Below are positions 1 to 8,548 of a stretch of DNA of 64,000 bases, piece by piece. Numbering within the stretch: position 1 is the stretch's first letter; each line of letters begins with the position of its first letter. This DNA comes from Enterobacter sp. 10-1 (GTDB taxonomy: Bacteria; Pseudomonadota; Gammaproteobacteria; Enterobacterales; Enterobacteriaceae): positions 620,001 through 684,000 of the forward strand of contig NISF01000003.1 of the NCBI GenBank assembly GCA_002270295.1. Direction: 5' to 3'. The position numbers and the translations under genes are program-made. Under the pieces are notes generated by a model. It was not told where the DNA came from. It worked only from the letters and a program-made list of their open reading frames with translations, and did no database searches.

Positions 1-717
1 GCGGCAATCCGCCGCAGGAATGGAACTGGCGCCAGGAAGGGTAAAACCCATAGCATCAGCGATAGAGGTCATGGTGGATGCGGTACCCATGGTGTTACAG
101 GTACCGATCGAACGTGTCATCGCCCCTTCCAGCTCTACCCAGTCGTGTTGGGTGATTGCCCCAAGGCGCAACTGATCCCAGTATTTTTTTGTGTGCGTGC
201 CTGCTCCTGTTGCCTGACCGTGCCATTTCCCGGTGGTCATCGGCCCCGCCGGGCAGAAAATCAATGGGATATCCATCGACAGTGCGCCCATCAGCAGTGC
301 GGGTGTGGATTTATCACAGCCGCCAAGCAGGACGACGCCATCGATGGGGTGCTGGCGCAGCAGTTCTTCGGCTTCCATGGCGAGGAAGTTGCGATATAGC
401 ATGGTGGTGGGTTTTACCATCACCTCGCCCATCGAGAGCGCTGGAAGCTCTACCGGAAAGCCGCCAGCCGCCCATACGCCGCGCTTAACGGCTTCCGCCC
501 GCTCACGCAAATGCGAGTGGCAGGCGCTCATGTCGCTCCAGGTATTGATAATGCCGATAACAGGTTTGCCGAGGAACTCTTCCCGAGCGAAGCCCATCTG
601 TTGTGTGCGTTGCCGGTGCGCAAAAGCTCTAATCGTTTCCGGCGCGTACCAGCGTTGGCTGCGCAGTTCCCCGATCTCACGGCGAGTTAAGCGATCCTTA
701 TTGAACATAGTCGTCAT
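1..717 (-). CDS. IlvD/Edd-family sugar-acid dehydratase (3' end outside window)
   Basis: The first 239 residues of an Fe-S dehydratase of the IlvD/Edd family, which removes water from aldonic or dihydroxy acids to give 2-keto-3-deoxy acids. I translated the minus strand by hand. The family signatures are CHSH (C66), GGCDKSTP (C134) and GTCNTMGTASTM (C207), three conserved cysteines in the positions expected for the cluster ligands. The stretch around NTWSDM and LPALSMGE looks more like arabonate/xylonate dehydratases than like IlvD. The start at 717 has an AAGG six bases upstream; 708 is a weaker in-frame alternative. It is divergent from the SSS transporter at 926, with a LacI-type palindrome between them. 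Sulfo-ED pathways use a dehydratase of this family on sulfogluconate, so a sulfo-sugar-acid substrate is possible but not shown. Confidence 0.85.
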   Translation of the reverse strand, partial: MTTMFNKDRLTRREIGELRSQRWYAPETIRAFAHRQRTQQMGFAREEFLGKPVIGIINTWSDMSACHSHLRERAEAVKRGVWAAGGFPVELPALSMGEVMVKPTTMLYRNFLAMEAEELLRQHPIDGVVLLGGCDKSTPALLMGALSMDIPLIFCPAGPMTTGKWHGQATGAGTHTKKYWDQLRLGAITQHDWVELEGAMTRSIGTCNTMGTASTMTSIADAMGFTLPGASSIPAADCR

Positions 718-750
718 TGCCTTACGTTTGATGTGTTTTTACATTACTAG

Positions 751-762
751 CGTAGCGCTACG
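751..762. promoter_or_regulatory. Candidate LacI-family operator, perfect 12-bp palindrome
   Basis: CGTAGCGCTACG is its own reverse complement and has the central CpG/GpC symmetry common in LacI/GalR operators. It lies in the 208-bp gap between the divergent dehydratase and SSS transporter genes, and a LacI-family regulator gene follows the transporter. A 10-of-12 match (CGTAGCGCTA) occurs at 973-982 inside the transporter gene. Binding is inferred. Confidence 0.5.
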
Positions 763-925
763 ATTATCAATGCGTATAAAACATAATGTGTGACGAAAGA
801 CACAATTTCCGCGATCTATTTATGGTTTTTCTTAATTGGCTTCAAACTTTCGTAAAAAGGCCAGTTACCTGCATTTGTGGCCTGTGTGATAGTACTTCGA
901 TATCCAGACTAGGAAGGGCACTTTT

Positions 926-2692
926 ATGGAAATGTTATTTTCTGTCGGCATATTTTTGCTTTTTTTAACTTTCGTAGCGCTATATTCATATCGTAAAACG
1001 AAAGGGATTTCTGAATCTGGCGTAGAAGGATTTTTTCTGGCGGGGCGTGGATTAACCGGCTACTTCATTGCCGGTTCCCTGCTGCTTTCTAACCTTTCAG
1101 CGGAACAGCTGGTGGGGCTGAACGGCAACGCTTACCGCTTTGATATTAGCGGCATGGCCTGGGAGAGCACCGCAGCGGTTGCAACGGTGGTGATGGCGAT
1201 ATTTTTTCTGCCGCGCTTTTTACGTCGCGGTATTGCCACCATGCCGCAGTTTCTGGAAACCCGCTTCGACTGCAATACCCGGCGCATAGTCAGCATCATG
1301 CTGCTGGTGGGATACGCGGTGATGGCTAATCCATGCAGCCTGTATCTCGGTGCCATCACCATGAACGAAATGTTTGATTTCCAGCAGATTTTCCATCTTC
1401 CCTCTTGGGGCGCGATTGGCGTGCTGGCGTTTGCGATGGGGGCGGTTGGTGGGCTGTACGCCACGCTGGGCGGGCTTAAAGCGGTGGCGATTTCCGATAC
1501 GATCAGCGGCATCATTTTACTGGTTGCCGCCTTGTTGATTCCGGTGCTCGGTCTGTTCGCTCTGGGGGAAGGTTCATTGCTGACGGGTAGCAAAATTCTG
1601 TTAAACCATCCCGATCAGCTTAACGCGATTGGTTCTGAAACGTCGTCGGTGCCGTTCAGTACGATATTCACCGGGATGCTTTGTGCGAACATATTCTACT
1701 GGTGTACTAACCAGATGATTATTCAACGCACGCTGGGGGCGAAATCACTGGCGGAAAGCCAGAAAGGGGTACTGCTGGCGGGTTCCATCAAACTGCTGGT
1801 TCCGTTAGTCATGGTGCTGCCGGGGCTGATCGCATTTAACATGTTCGGCCCGGTTTTCGCCAATGCCGACTATGCTTATCCCGCACTGGTGAAGGCGGTG
1901 CTGCCGTGGTGGTTGATTGGGATGTTTGCGGCGGCCATTTTCGGGACGGTAATCAGCCATTTCAATTCCATCATCAATTCCAGCGCCACGTTGTTTGTGC
2001 TTGATCTCTATGAGCCTTTAACCGGTTGTAAAGATGAGGGAAAACTGGTGCGAGTGGGTAAGACGGCATCCGTGATGTTTTCTCTGGTCTCAATCATTAT
2101 CGCACCGCTGCTGCTTCACAGTCCGAACGGCATTTTTGATTTAATGCGCCGGTTTACCGGTTTTTACAACATCCCCATTATCACTATTGTGCTGATGGGT
2201 TTTTTAACCCGCCACGTCCCGGCACTGGCGGCGAAATGCGTACTCATTTTCCATATCATCGCGTATGGCCTGTACACCTTCACACCGTTGAATACACTTA
2301 TCCCTCTGCACTTTATTCATATCATGGGTATTTTGTTCGTCGTTGAAGTGGCAATCATGCTGCTGATTGGCAAGGTGCGCCCCATTGACTGGATTGAACC
2401 GCACGTACCGCCCGCTAAAATCCCCATGAAAAAATGGCGCTACGCGCTGCCTGTGAGTGTTATTATGATGACCGTTTTAGTCAGTATTTTTATTACCTTG
2501 TCCCCGCTGGGGCTGGCGGCGAAAACCGGGGTTCCGGACAGTTTCGTCTGGCTGCTGGCAATAGTGTGGACTACAGCATTAATACTGATTCTGGTATTAA
2601 CACGACGTCATCGTGCCGGCGAACACACGCCAATGCCGCTGGCGTTGCAGGAAAGTGTGGGAGAGGAATGCGCCAGAGATCACGCCAAATAG
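926..2692 (+). CDS. SSS-family solute:sodium symporter
   Basis: A 588-residue polytopic inner-membrane carrier of the solute:sodium symporter (SGLT-like) family. Visible features are the N-terminal helix followed by FFLAGRGLTGYFIAGSLL, the GGLYATLGGLKAV segment in the middle, and many hydrophobic helices throughout. The overall make-up recalls YidK-type sugar symporters. The start at 926 follows AGGAAGG with an 8-base gap. The gene overlaps the following LacI-family regulator by 25 bases, which suggests translational coupling. Being placed with sulfoglycolysis genes, and with no YihO/YihP-type carrier in the window, it is a good candidate for import of the sulfo-sugar or a related sugar acid. 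The substrate is unknown. Confidence 0.85.
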   Translation: MEMLFSVGIFLLFLTFVALYSYRKTKGISESGVEGFFLAGRGLTGYFIAGSLLLSNLSAEQLVGLNGNAYRFDISGMAWESTAAVATVVMAIFFLPRFLRRGIATMPQFLETRFDCNTRRIVSIMLLVGYAVMANPCSLYLGAITMNEMFDFQQIFHLPSWGAIGVLAFAMGAVGGLYATLGGLKAVAISDTISGIILLVAALLIPVLGLFALGEGSLLTGSKILLNHPDQLNAIGSETSSVPFSTIFTGMLCANIFYWCTNQMIIQRTLGAKSLAESQKGVLLAGSIKLLVPLVMVLPGLIAFNMFGPVFANADYAYPALVKAVLPWWLIGMFAAAIFGTVISHFNSIINSSATLFVLDLYEPLTGCKDEGKLVRVGKTASVMFSLVSIIIAPLLLHSPNGIFDLMRRFTGFYNIPIITIVLMGFLTRHVPALAAKCVLIFHIIAYGLYTFTPLNTLIPLHFIHIMGILFVVEVAIMLLIGKVRPIDWIEPHVPPAKIPMKKWRYALPVSVIMMTVLVSIFITLSPLGLAAKTGVPDSFVWLLAIVWTTALILILVLTRRHRAGEHTPMPLALQESVGEECARDHAK

Positions 2693-3696
2693 TGAAACTT
2701 GATGATGTTGCTGAAAAGGCGGGCGTTTCGCCTTCCACGGTTTCGCTTTATATCCGCCAGCCTGACCGTGTATCTGATAAAACCGGCAAGAAAATTCAGG
2801 CTGCCATTGATAGCCTGGGTTATGTGCATAACAAAATCGCCAGTCAGTTTACCGGAGGGCAGAGCAGCAATATGGCCGTGGTGCTGCCTTCGCTGGCGAA
2901 CACCTTTTTTAGCCATGTGGTGCAGTGCATTGAATCCACCGTCAGCGCGCAGGGTTTCCAGCTGTCGATTGCTTCCCATGACCACAGTCTGGATAAAGAA
3001 GAAGAGCAAATTCGCTCTATTTTGCAATGGTCGCCCGCGGTGATTGCCATTGCCGGGGCCGATCATAAGTCGTCGACGTTGAAAATGCTGCGTAACAGTG
3101 GCGTTCCGGTGGTACAGATGTGGCAGGTTAATGGCGGCGCGTTCCCGGCCCAGGTCGGCAACAACCATGAGCAAATTGGCTACGCTGCCGCGCGTTACTT
3201 GCTGGAAACCGGGTGCGACAAGCTCGCCTATTTCACCACGCGCTTTGATGATGATATCCGGGCACGCATTCGTTACATCGGTTTTTGCCGCGCGCTGGAA
3301 GAGCATGACAAAACGCCGTTGCTGGTTGATATTCCTCGGTCAGAAAACATCTGGCAGGCCAGTCGCGAAATTCTGACGAAAACCCTGGTCAAAGAGCGCG
3401 GGCTGGACGGTATTTTTTGTACCAGCGACGCCATTGGCACCGCGTTGCTTATGGAGTCGCAGGCGAGAGGTATAGCGATTCCGGAGAAGCTTAGCATTCT
3501 GGGTTACGGTGATTTCCCCTCCAGTGCATGGCTTTCCCCGACGACACTGAGCAGCGTAAATCTTAATGCGGATGCTATGGCTGTATGCACGGCAGAGATG
3601 ATGTTGAAAATGAGCGCTGACAGGAGTTATGAAGGCGAAATAGTCGATGTGGGGTTTGAGATTATGCCGCGAGGCAGTACGCGACTGCCGTTTTGA
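2668..3696 (+). CDS. LacI/GalR-family transcriptional regulator
   Basis: A 342-residue regulator. The helix-turn-helix is near the N terminus (KLDDVAEKAGVSPSTVSLYI, about residues 9-28), followed by the hinge (KIQAAIDSLGYVHNKIA) and a periplasmic-binding-protein-like effector domain beginning NMAVVLPSLANTFF. I place the start at ATG 2668, inside the end of the SSS gene, because GGAG precedes it; the open frame extends further upstream only through transporter coding sequence. It probably controls the transporter and the divergent dehydratase through the palindrome at 751-762. The order resembles GntR (gluconate)-type LacI regulators beside sugar-acid genes. The effector is unknown. Confidence 0.88.
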   Translation: MRQRSRQIVKLDDVAEKAGVSPSTVSLYIRQPDRVSDKTGKKIQAAIDSLGYVHNKIASQFTGGQSSNMAVVLPSLANTFFSHVVQCIESTVSAQGFQLSIASHDHSLDKEEEQIRSILQWSPAVIAIAGADHKSSTLKMLRNSGVPVVQMWQVNGGAFPAQVGNNHEQIGYAAARYLLETGCDKLAYFTTRFDDDIRARIRYIGFCRALEEHDKTPLLVDIPRSENIWQASREILTKTLVKERGLDGIFCTSDAIGTALLMESQARGIAIPEKLSILGYGDFPSSAWLSPTTLSSVNLNADAMAVCTAEMMLKMSADRSYEGEIVDVGFEIMPRGSTRLPF

Positions 3697-3700
3697 AACG

Positions 3701-3720
3701 GTGCCCGGTTTTCCGGGCAC
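3701..3720. terminator. Hairpin between convergent genes
   Basis: An 8-bp GC-rich perfect stem (GTGCCCGG / CCGGGCAC) with a TTTT loop lies between the end of the LacI-family gene and the end of csqR. There is no strong T-run on either side. Its position between convergent genes suggests bidirectional termination. Confidence 0.5.
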
Positions 3721-3740
3721 GCGCAATCATGTTGACTCGA

Positions 3741-4526
3741 TCAGGCGTCATCCTCAGCGATGACCAGTTCCACCTTTTCTTCTTCCAGTAGTTGCCGGAA
3801 TGCCGCAGGCGGCTGTTTATCAGTAAAAAATGCTTTGACCTTGCGTGCATTGCCAATCGAAACGGCCGCAGATGCGTGGAATTTTGTATGATCGGCGACC
3901 AACAGCGTGTGGCGGGCATGGGCCATCATGGTTTTGGCGACGATGGCTTCATTCACGTCAAACTCGAGTAACGTGCCATCGTTCTCAATGGCACCAACGC
4001 TGGTGATAAGGTAGTCCGCCCGGAAGCCCTCAACGAAACTCACCGTTCCGGGCCCGACGATGCCGCCATTGTGCGAGCGCAACGTGCCACCAGGTACCAT
4101 GACTTCCAGATCCTGGTTTTTGTACAGAATTTGCGCCACGCGCAGGCTGTTGGTGATGATGCGCAGGTCCTCGCGGCCCAACAGCGCACGGGCGACGGCT
4201 TCAACGGTCGTCCCGATAGTCATAAACACGGTACAGCGTTCAGGAATATAATCCGATACCGCATTGGCCATTTCCCGTTTTTCCTGGGTTAATGACAGTT
4301 CACGCTCTTCAAACGCGGTGTTCATGACGCTCGAAACGCGCCCGGCCCCGCCGTGGTGTCGGGTGATTAAACCCTGCTCACTCAACTTACGAATATCGCG
4401 GCGGATAGTTTGGGTCGAAACATCCAGTAATTGCGCGAGCTCTTCAATATTCATATAGCCACGTTCAGCGATGTAGTGAACAAGCTGATCGTGTCGCGGA
4501 TTACCGGTCAGTTCGGTGATGCTCAT
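3741..4526 (-). CDS. csqR: DeoR-family repressor of sulfoquinovose catabolism (CsqR/YihW homologue)
   Basis: A 261-residue DeoR-family regulator whose sequence closely follows E. coli YihW (CsqR) as I recall it, along the whole length: it opens MSITELTGNPRHDQL, has the HTH at about residues 19-50 (NIEELAQLLDVSTQTIRRDI), the GLITRHHGGAGR linker, and the sugar-phosphate-sensing DeoRC domain with NSLRVAQIL and VPGGTLRSHNGGIVG. CsqR represses the yih genes and is released by sulfoquinovose-type intermediates. The start at 4526 has AGGAG five bases upstream. The gene follows yihV with a 38-bp gap and is probably cotranscribed with it. It likely binds the divergent yihV/yihU region. Confidence 0.92.
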   Translation of the reverse strand: MSITELTGNPRHDQLVHYIAERGYMNIEELAQLLDVSTQTIRRDIRKLSEQGLITRHHGGAGRVSSVMNTAFEERELSLTQEKREMANAVSDYIPERCTVFMTIGTTVEAVARALLGREDLRIITNSLRVAQILYKNQDLEVMVPGGTLRSHNGGIVGPGTVSFVEGFRADYLITSVGAIENDGTLLEFDVNEAIVAKTMMAHARHTLLVADHTKFHASAAVSIGNARKVKAFFTDKQPPAAFRQLLEEEKVELVIAEDDA

Positions 4527-4564
4527 GAACACTCCTGTTAGTTCCCCTGTAAAAACCTGTTATT

Positions 4565-5461
4565 TTATGCATAAAGTGACAAAAATGACGCGATTTTCTC
4601 ACGTTCTGGTATACCCGCACGTCCTCCGGGACGCGTACATTTCATTGCGGCCACTGCGCTGGCGAACTGTACGGCGGTTTCTGTCGGCATGTTTTCCGCC
4701 AGCGCCAGAGCGAGCGCGCCGTGAAAAACATCGCCGGCACCGGTGGTGTCTACTGTTTTGACGACAAAGGCCGGTAGGTGACAAAAACGATCATACTCTT
4801 TCCATAATGCGCCTTCCGCGCCCTGAGTAACATAAACACGTCCATCCGTTTGCACGGCAGCTTTGTTTAGGCCCTCTTCTGTGTCCTCACATCCGGTCAT
4901 CCGTTTCAGGCCGGGTGCAGAGAAAACGGCATGGTCAGCCAGGGCAACCAGCGGCGTGATGTCCTGCGGTGTGACATCGGCATCCAGCAATGTCGGTACA
5001 CCCGCAGCCCGTGCCAGTGTAAAGGCTTTTGTGGTACCGTCATGCCAGCGAACATCGGCGAGCACCATATCATATTGCGAAAAATCAATAGCCTCGAGCC
5101 AATCTGCGTCGACCGGAAGATCCGGGCTGGGATAGTTGATGATGATCCGCTCGCCGTGCTCATCCACCAGAATGGCCGATTGTGAAGATCGTGCCTGCGG
5201 TACCTGAAGGCAATGCTGTGTATTCACGCCAAACTGCTGGAGTTCGGCAATTAATGTCTTACCGCAGCTGTCGTCCCCAACGCGGCCGATAAAATCGACC
5301 TCTGCGCCAAGACGCGCAATCGCCACTGCGGCTGTAGCGGCAGGCCCTCCGCCGGTTTCCTGGTACTGGTCCGACTGGTATTTACCGCCGCCTGTTGGTA
5401 ACGCATTCATATAGTAAATACGATCCTGTACGGCAATCCCTACACACGCAATTCTGATCAT
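4565..5461 (-). CDS. yihV: 6-deoxy-6-sulfofructose kinase (YihV-like PfkB kinase)
   Basis: A 298-residue PfkB/ribokinase-family kinase that should phosphorylate 6-deoxy-6-sulfofructose with ATP to give the 1-phosphate, the committing step of sulfo-EMP glycolysis in the cytoplasm. It matches E. coli YihV throughout: MIRIACVGIAVQDRIYYM at the start, GGGPAATAAVA at about 37-47, INYPSPDLP, DFSQYDMVLADVRWHDG, the nucleotide/active-site motif DTTGAGD at 238-244 (D244 as catalytic base), and CTRPGGRAGIP near the C terminus. It is divergent from yihU. Upstream of csqR on the same strand, it is likely the first gene of that pair. Confidence 0.93.
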   Translation of the reverse strand: MIRIACVGIAVQDRIYYMNALPTGGGKYQSDQYQETGGGPAATAAVAIARLGAEVDFIGRVGDDSCGKTLIAELQQFGVNTQHCLQVPQARSSQSAILVDEHGERIIINYPSPDLPVDADWLEAIDFSQYDMVLADVRWHDGTTKAFTLARAAGVPTLLDADVTPQDITPLVALADHAVFSAPGLKRMTGCEDTEEGLNKAAVQTDGRVYVTQGAEGALWKEYDRFCHLPAFVVKTVDTTGAGDVFHGALALALAENMPTETAVQFASAVAAMKCTRPGGRAGIPEREKIASFLSLYA

Positions 5462-5535
5462 CGTTGTCTGTTCCTGTTCTATTTAGTCGTCTAATGCTCA
5501 TTTTAATGACATAAATGATCAAATTAGTGACGGAT

Positions 5536-5579
5536 GTCTGGTTTTTAGTCATAAATTACAAATATGATTAAAAACAGAC
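5536..5579. promoter_or_regulatory. Nested palindrome in the yihV/yihU divergent promoter region, candidate CsqR operator
   Basis: The 172-bp gap between yihV and yihU is very AT-rich. In it an outer inverted repeat (GTCTGGTTTTTA at 5536-5547 against TAAAAACAGAC at 5569-5579, one bulged base) encloses an inner one (TCATA at 5549-5553 against TATGA at 5563-5567). A further near-palindrome, TCATTTTAATGA, is at 5498-5509. A DeoR-family repressor gene next door makes this the natural operator. Binding has not been shown. Confidence 0.5.
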
Positions 5580-5633
5580 GAAAATGACTTGTTGATTGTA
5601 GTTTTTTGCTCATTCAGTTACAGGAGAGTGTTC

Positions 5634-6524
5634 ATGTCCATCATCGCATTTTTAGGGCTTGGCCAGATGGGAAGCCCTATGGCCAGCAACCTGTTGCGTA
5701 AAGGCCATTCCTTACGTGTTTTCGACCTCAACCCACAGGCAGTCAACGCGCTGGTGGAAAAGGGCGCGGTTGCTGCAACGACACCCGCAAATGCCACCCT
5801 GGATGCCGAGTTTATCATCACCATGCTGCCTAATGGCGACATTGTCCGCGATGTACTGTTCGGTGAAGCGGGCGTGTGCGAAACGCTGAGCGCAAGCGCG
5901 CTGGTGATCGACATGTCCACCATTCACCCTCTGCAAACCGATGCACTGATTAGCGAAATGGCTGAAAAAGGCCACGCCATGATGGATGCGCCGGTTGGCC
6001 GCACCTCTGATAACGCCAAAGACGGCACCTTGCTTATTCTCGCGGGCGGTTCGCCTGAACAGGTTGAACGCGCGCGCCCGATCCTGATGTGCATGGGGTC
6101 GGAGCTGGTAGACGCGGGCGGGCCTGGAATGGGGATTCGCGTCAAACTGATTAACAACTATATGAGCATCGCGCTCAATGCGCTTTCCGCCGAAGCCGCG
6201 GTGCTGTGTGAATCCTTAGGTCTTGACCTCAATGTCGCTATCAAGGTGATGAGCGGCACGGCGGCAGGTAAAGGCCACTTCACCACCACCTGGCCGGGCA
6301 AAGTGCTGAAAGGCGATCTCTCTCCGGCGTTTATGGTCGATCTTGCGCTGAAAGACCTGCGTATTGCCGTTGACGTCGCCCGACAAACCGGTGCGCCGCT
6401 GGGTATGGGCGAAGTCGCCGAAACTTATTACCAGTCCGCCAGCCACGACGGTCGGGGCCGCCAGGACTGGAGTGCCTTATTATCCCAGGTTCGCCATCTT
6501 GCTGGTCGACCAGACTCTCTTTAA
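5634..6524 (+). CDS. yihU: 3-sulfolactaldehyde reductase (YihU-like)
   Basis: A 296-residue beta-hydroxyacid dehydrogenase that should reduce 3-sulfolactaldehyde with NADH to 2,3-dihydroxypropane-1-sulfonate (DHPS). It tracks E. coli YihU (298 residues): the Rossmann motif GLGQMG at 8-13, [11 protein letters not shown], the substrate-binding run [15 protein letters not shown], then PVGRTS, and [17 protein letters not shown] with the catalytic lysine at K171. The start at 5634 follows CAGGAGAG; the longer open frame upstream has no ribosome-binding site. It heads a co-directional run yihU, yihT, zinc dehydrogenase, MFS. If the lower module is active, its product is not the end product but the substrate of the genes at 20-25 kb. 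Confidence 0.93.
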   Translation: MSIIAFLGLGQMGSPMASNLLRKGHSLRVFDLNPQAVNALVEKGAVAATTPANATLDAEFIITMLPNGDIVRDVLFGEAGVCETLSASALVIDMSTIHPLQTDALISEMAEKGHAMMDAPVGRTSDNAKDGTLLILAGGSPEQVERARPILMCMGSELVDAGGPGMGIRVKLINNYMSIALNALSAEAAVLCESLGLDLNVAIKVMSGTAAGKGHFTTTWPGKVLKGDLSPAFMVDLALKDLRIAVDVARQTGAPLGMGEVAETYYQSASHDGRGRQDWSALLSQVRHLAGRPDSL

Positions 6525-6548
6525 TTATCGATTACCACAGGAGTAACT

Positions 6549-7436
6549 ATGTCTTCCCTGAACACCCCTTATACCCTGAAAGATATCTCGCGTCCGGGCG
6601 GTGGATTCGCCATGCTGGCCGTCGACCAACGCGAGGCTATGCGTTTGATGTTTGCCGCAGCAGGTCAGCCAAAACCGGTTGCCGACAGCGTACTGACCGA
6701 TTTTAAAGTGGCAGCGACGCGCATTCTTTCTCCTTATGCTTCCGCTGTGCTGGCTGATAAACAATTTTGTCTCGATCAGATTATTGCGCAGGACGCGGTG
6801 GCTGATAGCTGCGGTCTGATTGTCGCCGCCGATCATTTCGTGCCGGGTAACGGCATTCCTGTTGATAGCGTGGAAATTGACCGGGCTATCGATCCGCATC
6901 GTGTGCGCGAAATGGGCGGTAAGGCCATGAAGCTGCTGGTGCTGTGGCGTGAAGACGAACCGGCAGACGCGCGTCTTGCGATGGTCGATGAGTTTGTTCA
7001 ACGCTGCCGCAGTGCCGGTCTGGTGAGCATCATTGAGCCGGTTGTTCGTCCGCCGCGCCGCGGCTGGGAATTTGACCGCGAGAGCGCCATTGTAGCCGCT
7101 GCCGCCGAACTCGGTAGCACCGCGGCTGATCTTTACAAAGTGGAAATGCCGCTGGGCGGGAAGGGCAGTGAAGGTGAACTGCTGTCGGCCTGCCAGAAAC
7201 TGAATGACCAGATGAATATGCCGTGGGTCATCCTTTCATCAGGCGTTGAGGCCGATATCTTTGGCCGTGCTGTGCGTATTGCTATGAAAAGCGGGGCATC
7301 CGGTTTCCTGGCGGGCCGTGCGGTCTGGGCATCGGTTATTGGCGCGCAAGATCCGCAAACCATGCTACGCGATGTGTCAGTCCCGCGTCTGCAGCGGCTG
7401 GCCGGGATTGTTGATGAAGGTATTTCTCAGCGTTAA
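6549..7436 (+). CDS. yihT: 6-deoxy-6-sulfofructose-1-phosphate aldolase (YihT-like)
   Basis: A 295-residue class I (Schiff-base) aldolase that should split sulfofructose-1-phosphate into dihydroxyacetone phosphate and 3-sulfolactaldehyde. It is collinear with E. coli Yih[21 protein letters not shown] near the N terminus, the [13 protein letters not shown] motif, [13 protein letters not shown] with the expected Schiff-base lysine at K197, [12 protein letters not shown] and [12 protein letters not shown]. It lies 24 bp after yihU with a clean CAGGAG site, so the two are cotranscribed. With YihV and YihU it completes the lower half of sulfo-EMP. The isomerase YihS is not in the window. Confidence 0.93.
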   Translation: MSSLNTPYTLKDISRPGGGFAMLAVDQREAMRLMFAAAGQPKPVADSVLTDFKVAATRILSPYASAVLADKQFCLDQIIAQDAVADSCGLIVAADHFVPGNGIPVDSVEIDRAIDPHRVREMGGKAMKLLVLWREDEPADARLAMVDEFVQRCRSAGLVSIIEPVVRPPRRGWEFDRESAIVAAAAELGSTAADLYKVEMPLGGKGSEGELLSACQKLNDQMNMPWVILSSGVEADIFGRAVRIAMKSGASGFLAGRAVWASVIGAQDPQTMLRDVSVPRLQRLAGIVDEGISQR

Positions 7437-7468
7437 CACAAAACCATAAGCGCATCAGGAGAACCACC

Positions 7469-8479
7469 ATGGACAAAATTACCCAGGTTTTATTTTCCGA
7501 TATTGGAAAGGTCACGACGCAGTACGTCGAGCAGCCACACCAGGAACTTAAGCCTCACGAAGTCCGCATTGCCCCGGCATTTTTCGGGATTTGCGGTTCG
7601 GATTTGCATGTATTGAAAGGCGGACATCCGTTCGCCAAACCGCCCGTCGTACCAGGGCATGAAATTGCGGCTCGCGTGACCGAAGTGGGCAGCGATGTGG
7701 TGAACGTGAAGTCAGGCGATCATGTGGTGGTTGATCCCATCATGGCCTGTATGGAGTGTCGTGCCTGTAAAGCCGGGCGTTTTAACCTGTGCGAGCCGCC
7801 GCATGTGGCGGGTTTCCGTGCGCCGGGCTTTGCTCGTTCGCAGCATGTCGTGCCGGCGCGCAACTGCCATATTGCACCTGATTCAATGCCGTTAAAAGTG
7901 CTCGCGTTTGCTGAACCTGCCGCCTGTGCGCGTCACTGCGTAACACGTATGCCACAAGCCGCGCTGGAAAGCGTGCTGGTGATTGGCGCGGGTACCATTG
8001 GTCTGTCAATTGTGCAGGCGCTGCGTATCATGGGCGCGGGTGAGATTACCGTTATCGAACCTGATGCCGCTAAACGTGCTCTGTCAGTCAAACTGGGTGC
8101 CGCACAAGCCTGGGCTCCCGGTGAGCTGGATGCGCAGGCCCGTTTTACTGGTGTTATTGATGTAGTTGCCGCGCAGGCGACGCTCAATGAGGCCTGCACC
8201 CGCGTGTATGCCGGTGGCACCGTGGTCTGCATGGGTGTACCGAGCGGCCCGCGTGAAATTCCGCTGCCAATGATGCAGCGTTTCGAACGTGACCTGCTCA
8301 ACTCCGGCATGTACATCCCCGAGGATTTTGACGTGGTGATCGAATGGCTGGCTGACGGACGCTTTGATACCAGCGAGCTGGTAACAGACATGTTCCCGGT
8401 GAGTGAAGCCGCTGCGGCTTTTGAACGCGCACAGCAAAATGACTCCATCAAAGTCATGCTGCAATTTGCCGACGCGTAA
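7469..8479 (+). CDS. Zinc-dependent medium-chain alcohol/polyol dehydrogenase
   Basis: A 336-residue medium-chain dehydrogenase of the sorbitol/threonine dehydrogenase type. The catalytic-zinc motif GICGSDLHVLKGG is at about 42-54, GHEIAARV follows at about 65, the structural-zinc cysteines sit in MACMECRACKAGRFNLC, and the coenzyme domain begins VLVIGAGTIGLSIVQA. The E. coli yih locus has no counterpart. Because it lies 32 bp after yihT in the same transcription unit, it probably prepares a substrate for the YihV/YihT route, for example by oxidising a hydroxyl of a sulfonated sugar alcohol to sulfofructose. It could instead oxidise another sulfonate intermediate. Family is clear; substrate is inference. 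Confidence 0.85.
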   Translation: MDKITQVLFSDIGKVTTQYVEQPHQELKPHEVRIAPAFFGICGSDLHVLKGGHPFAKPPVVPGHEIAARVTEVGSDVVNVKSGDHVVVDPIMACMECRACKAGRFNLCEPPHVAGFRAPGFARSQHVVPARNCHIAPDSMPLKVLAFAEPAACARHCVTRMPQAALESVLVIGAGTIGLSIVQALRIMGAGEITVIEPDAAKRALSVKLGAAQAWAPGELDAQARFTGVIDVVAAQATLNEACTRVYAGGTVVCMGVPSGPREIPLPMMQRFERDLLNSGMYIPEDFDVVIEWLADGRFDTSELVTDMFPVSEAAAAFERAQQNDSIKVMLQFADA

Positions 8480-8498
8480 TGGGCCACAACCTCTGACA

Positions 8499-8520
8499 GA
8501 CGCCGCACCAGGGCGGCGTC
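8499..8520 (+). terminator. Intra-operon hairpin
   Basis: A perfect 8-bp stem (GACGCCGC / GCGGCGTC) with a six-base loop lies 19 bp after the zinc dehydrogenase stop and 28 bp before the MFS start. There is no T-run, so it looks more like an attenuating or mRNA-stabilising hairpin than a full terminator. Confidence 0.4.
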
Positions 8521-8548
8521 CCCTACAACAAAAGAAAAGGATATTGTG

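Noticed and set aside
145..793. Three plus-strand frames over the first 800 bases
   Set aside because: They lie opposite a minus-strand dehydratase whose Fe-S motifs and length are clear; the plus-strand translations show no domain.
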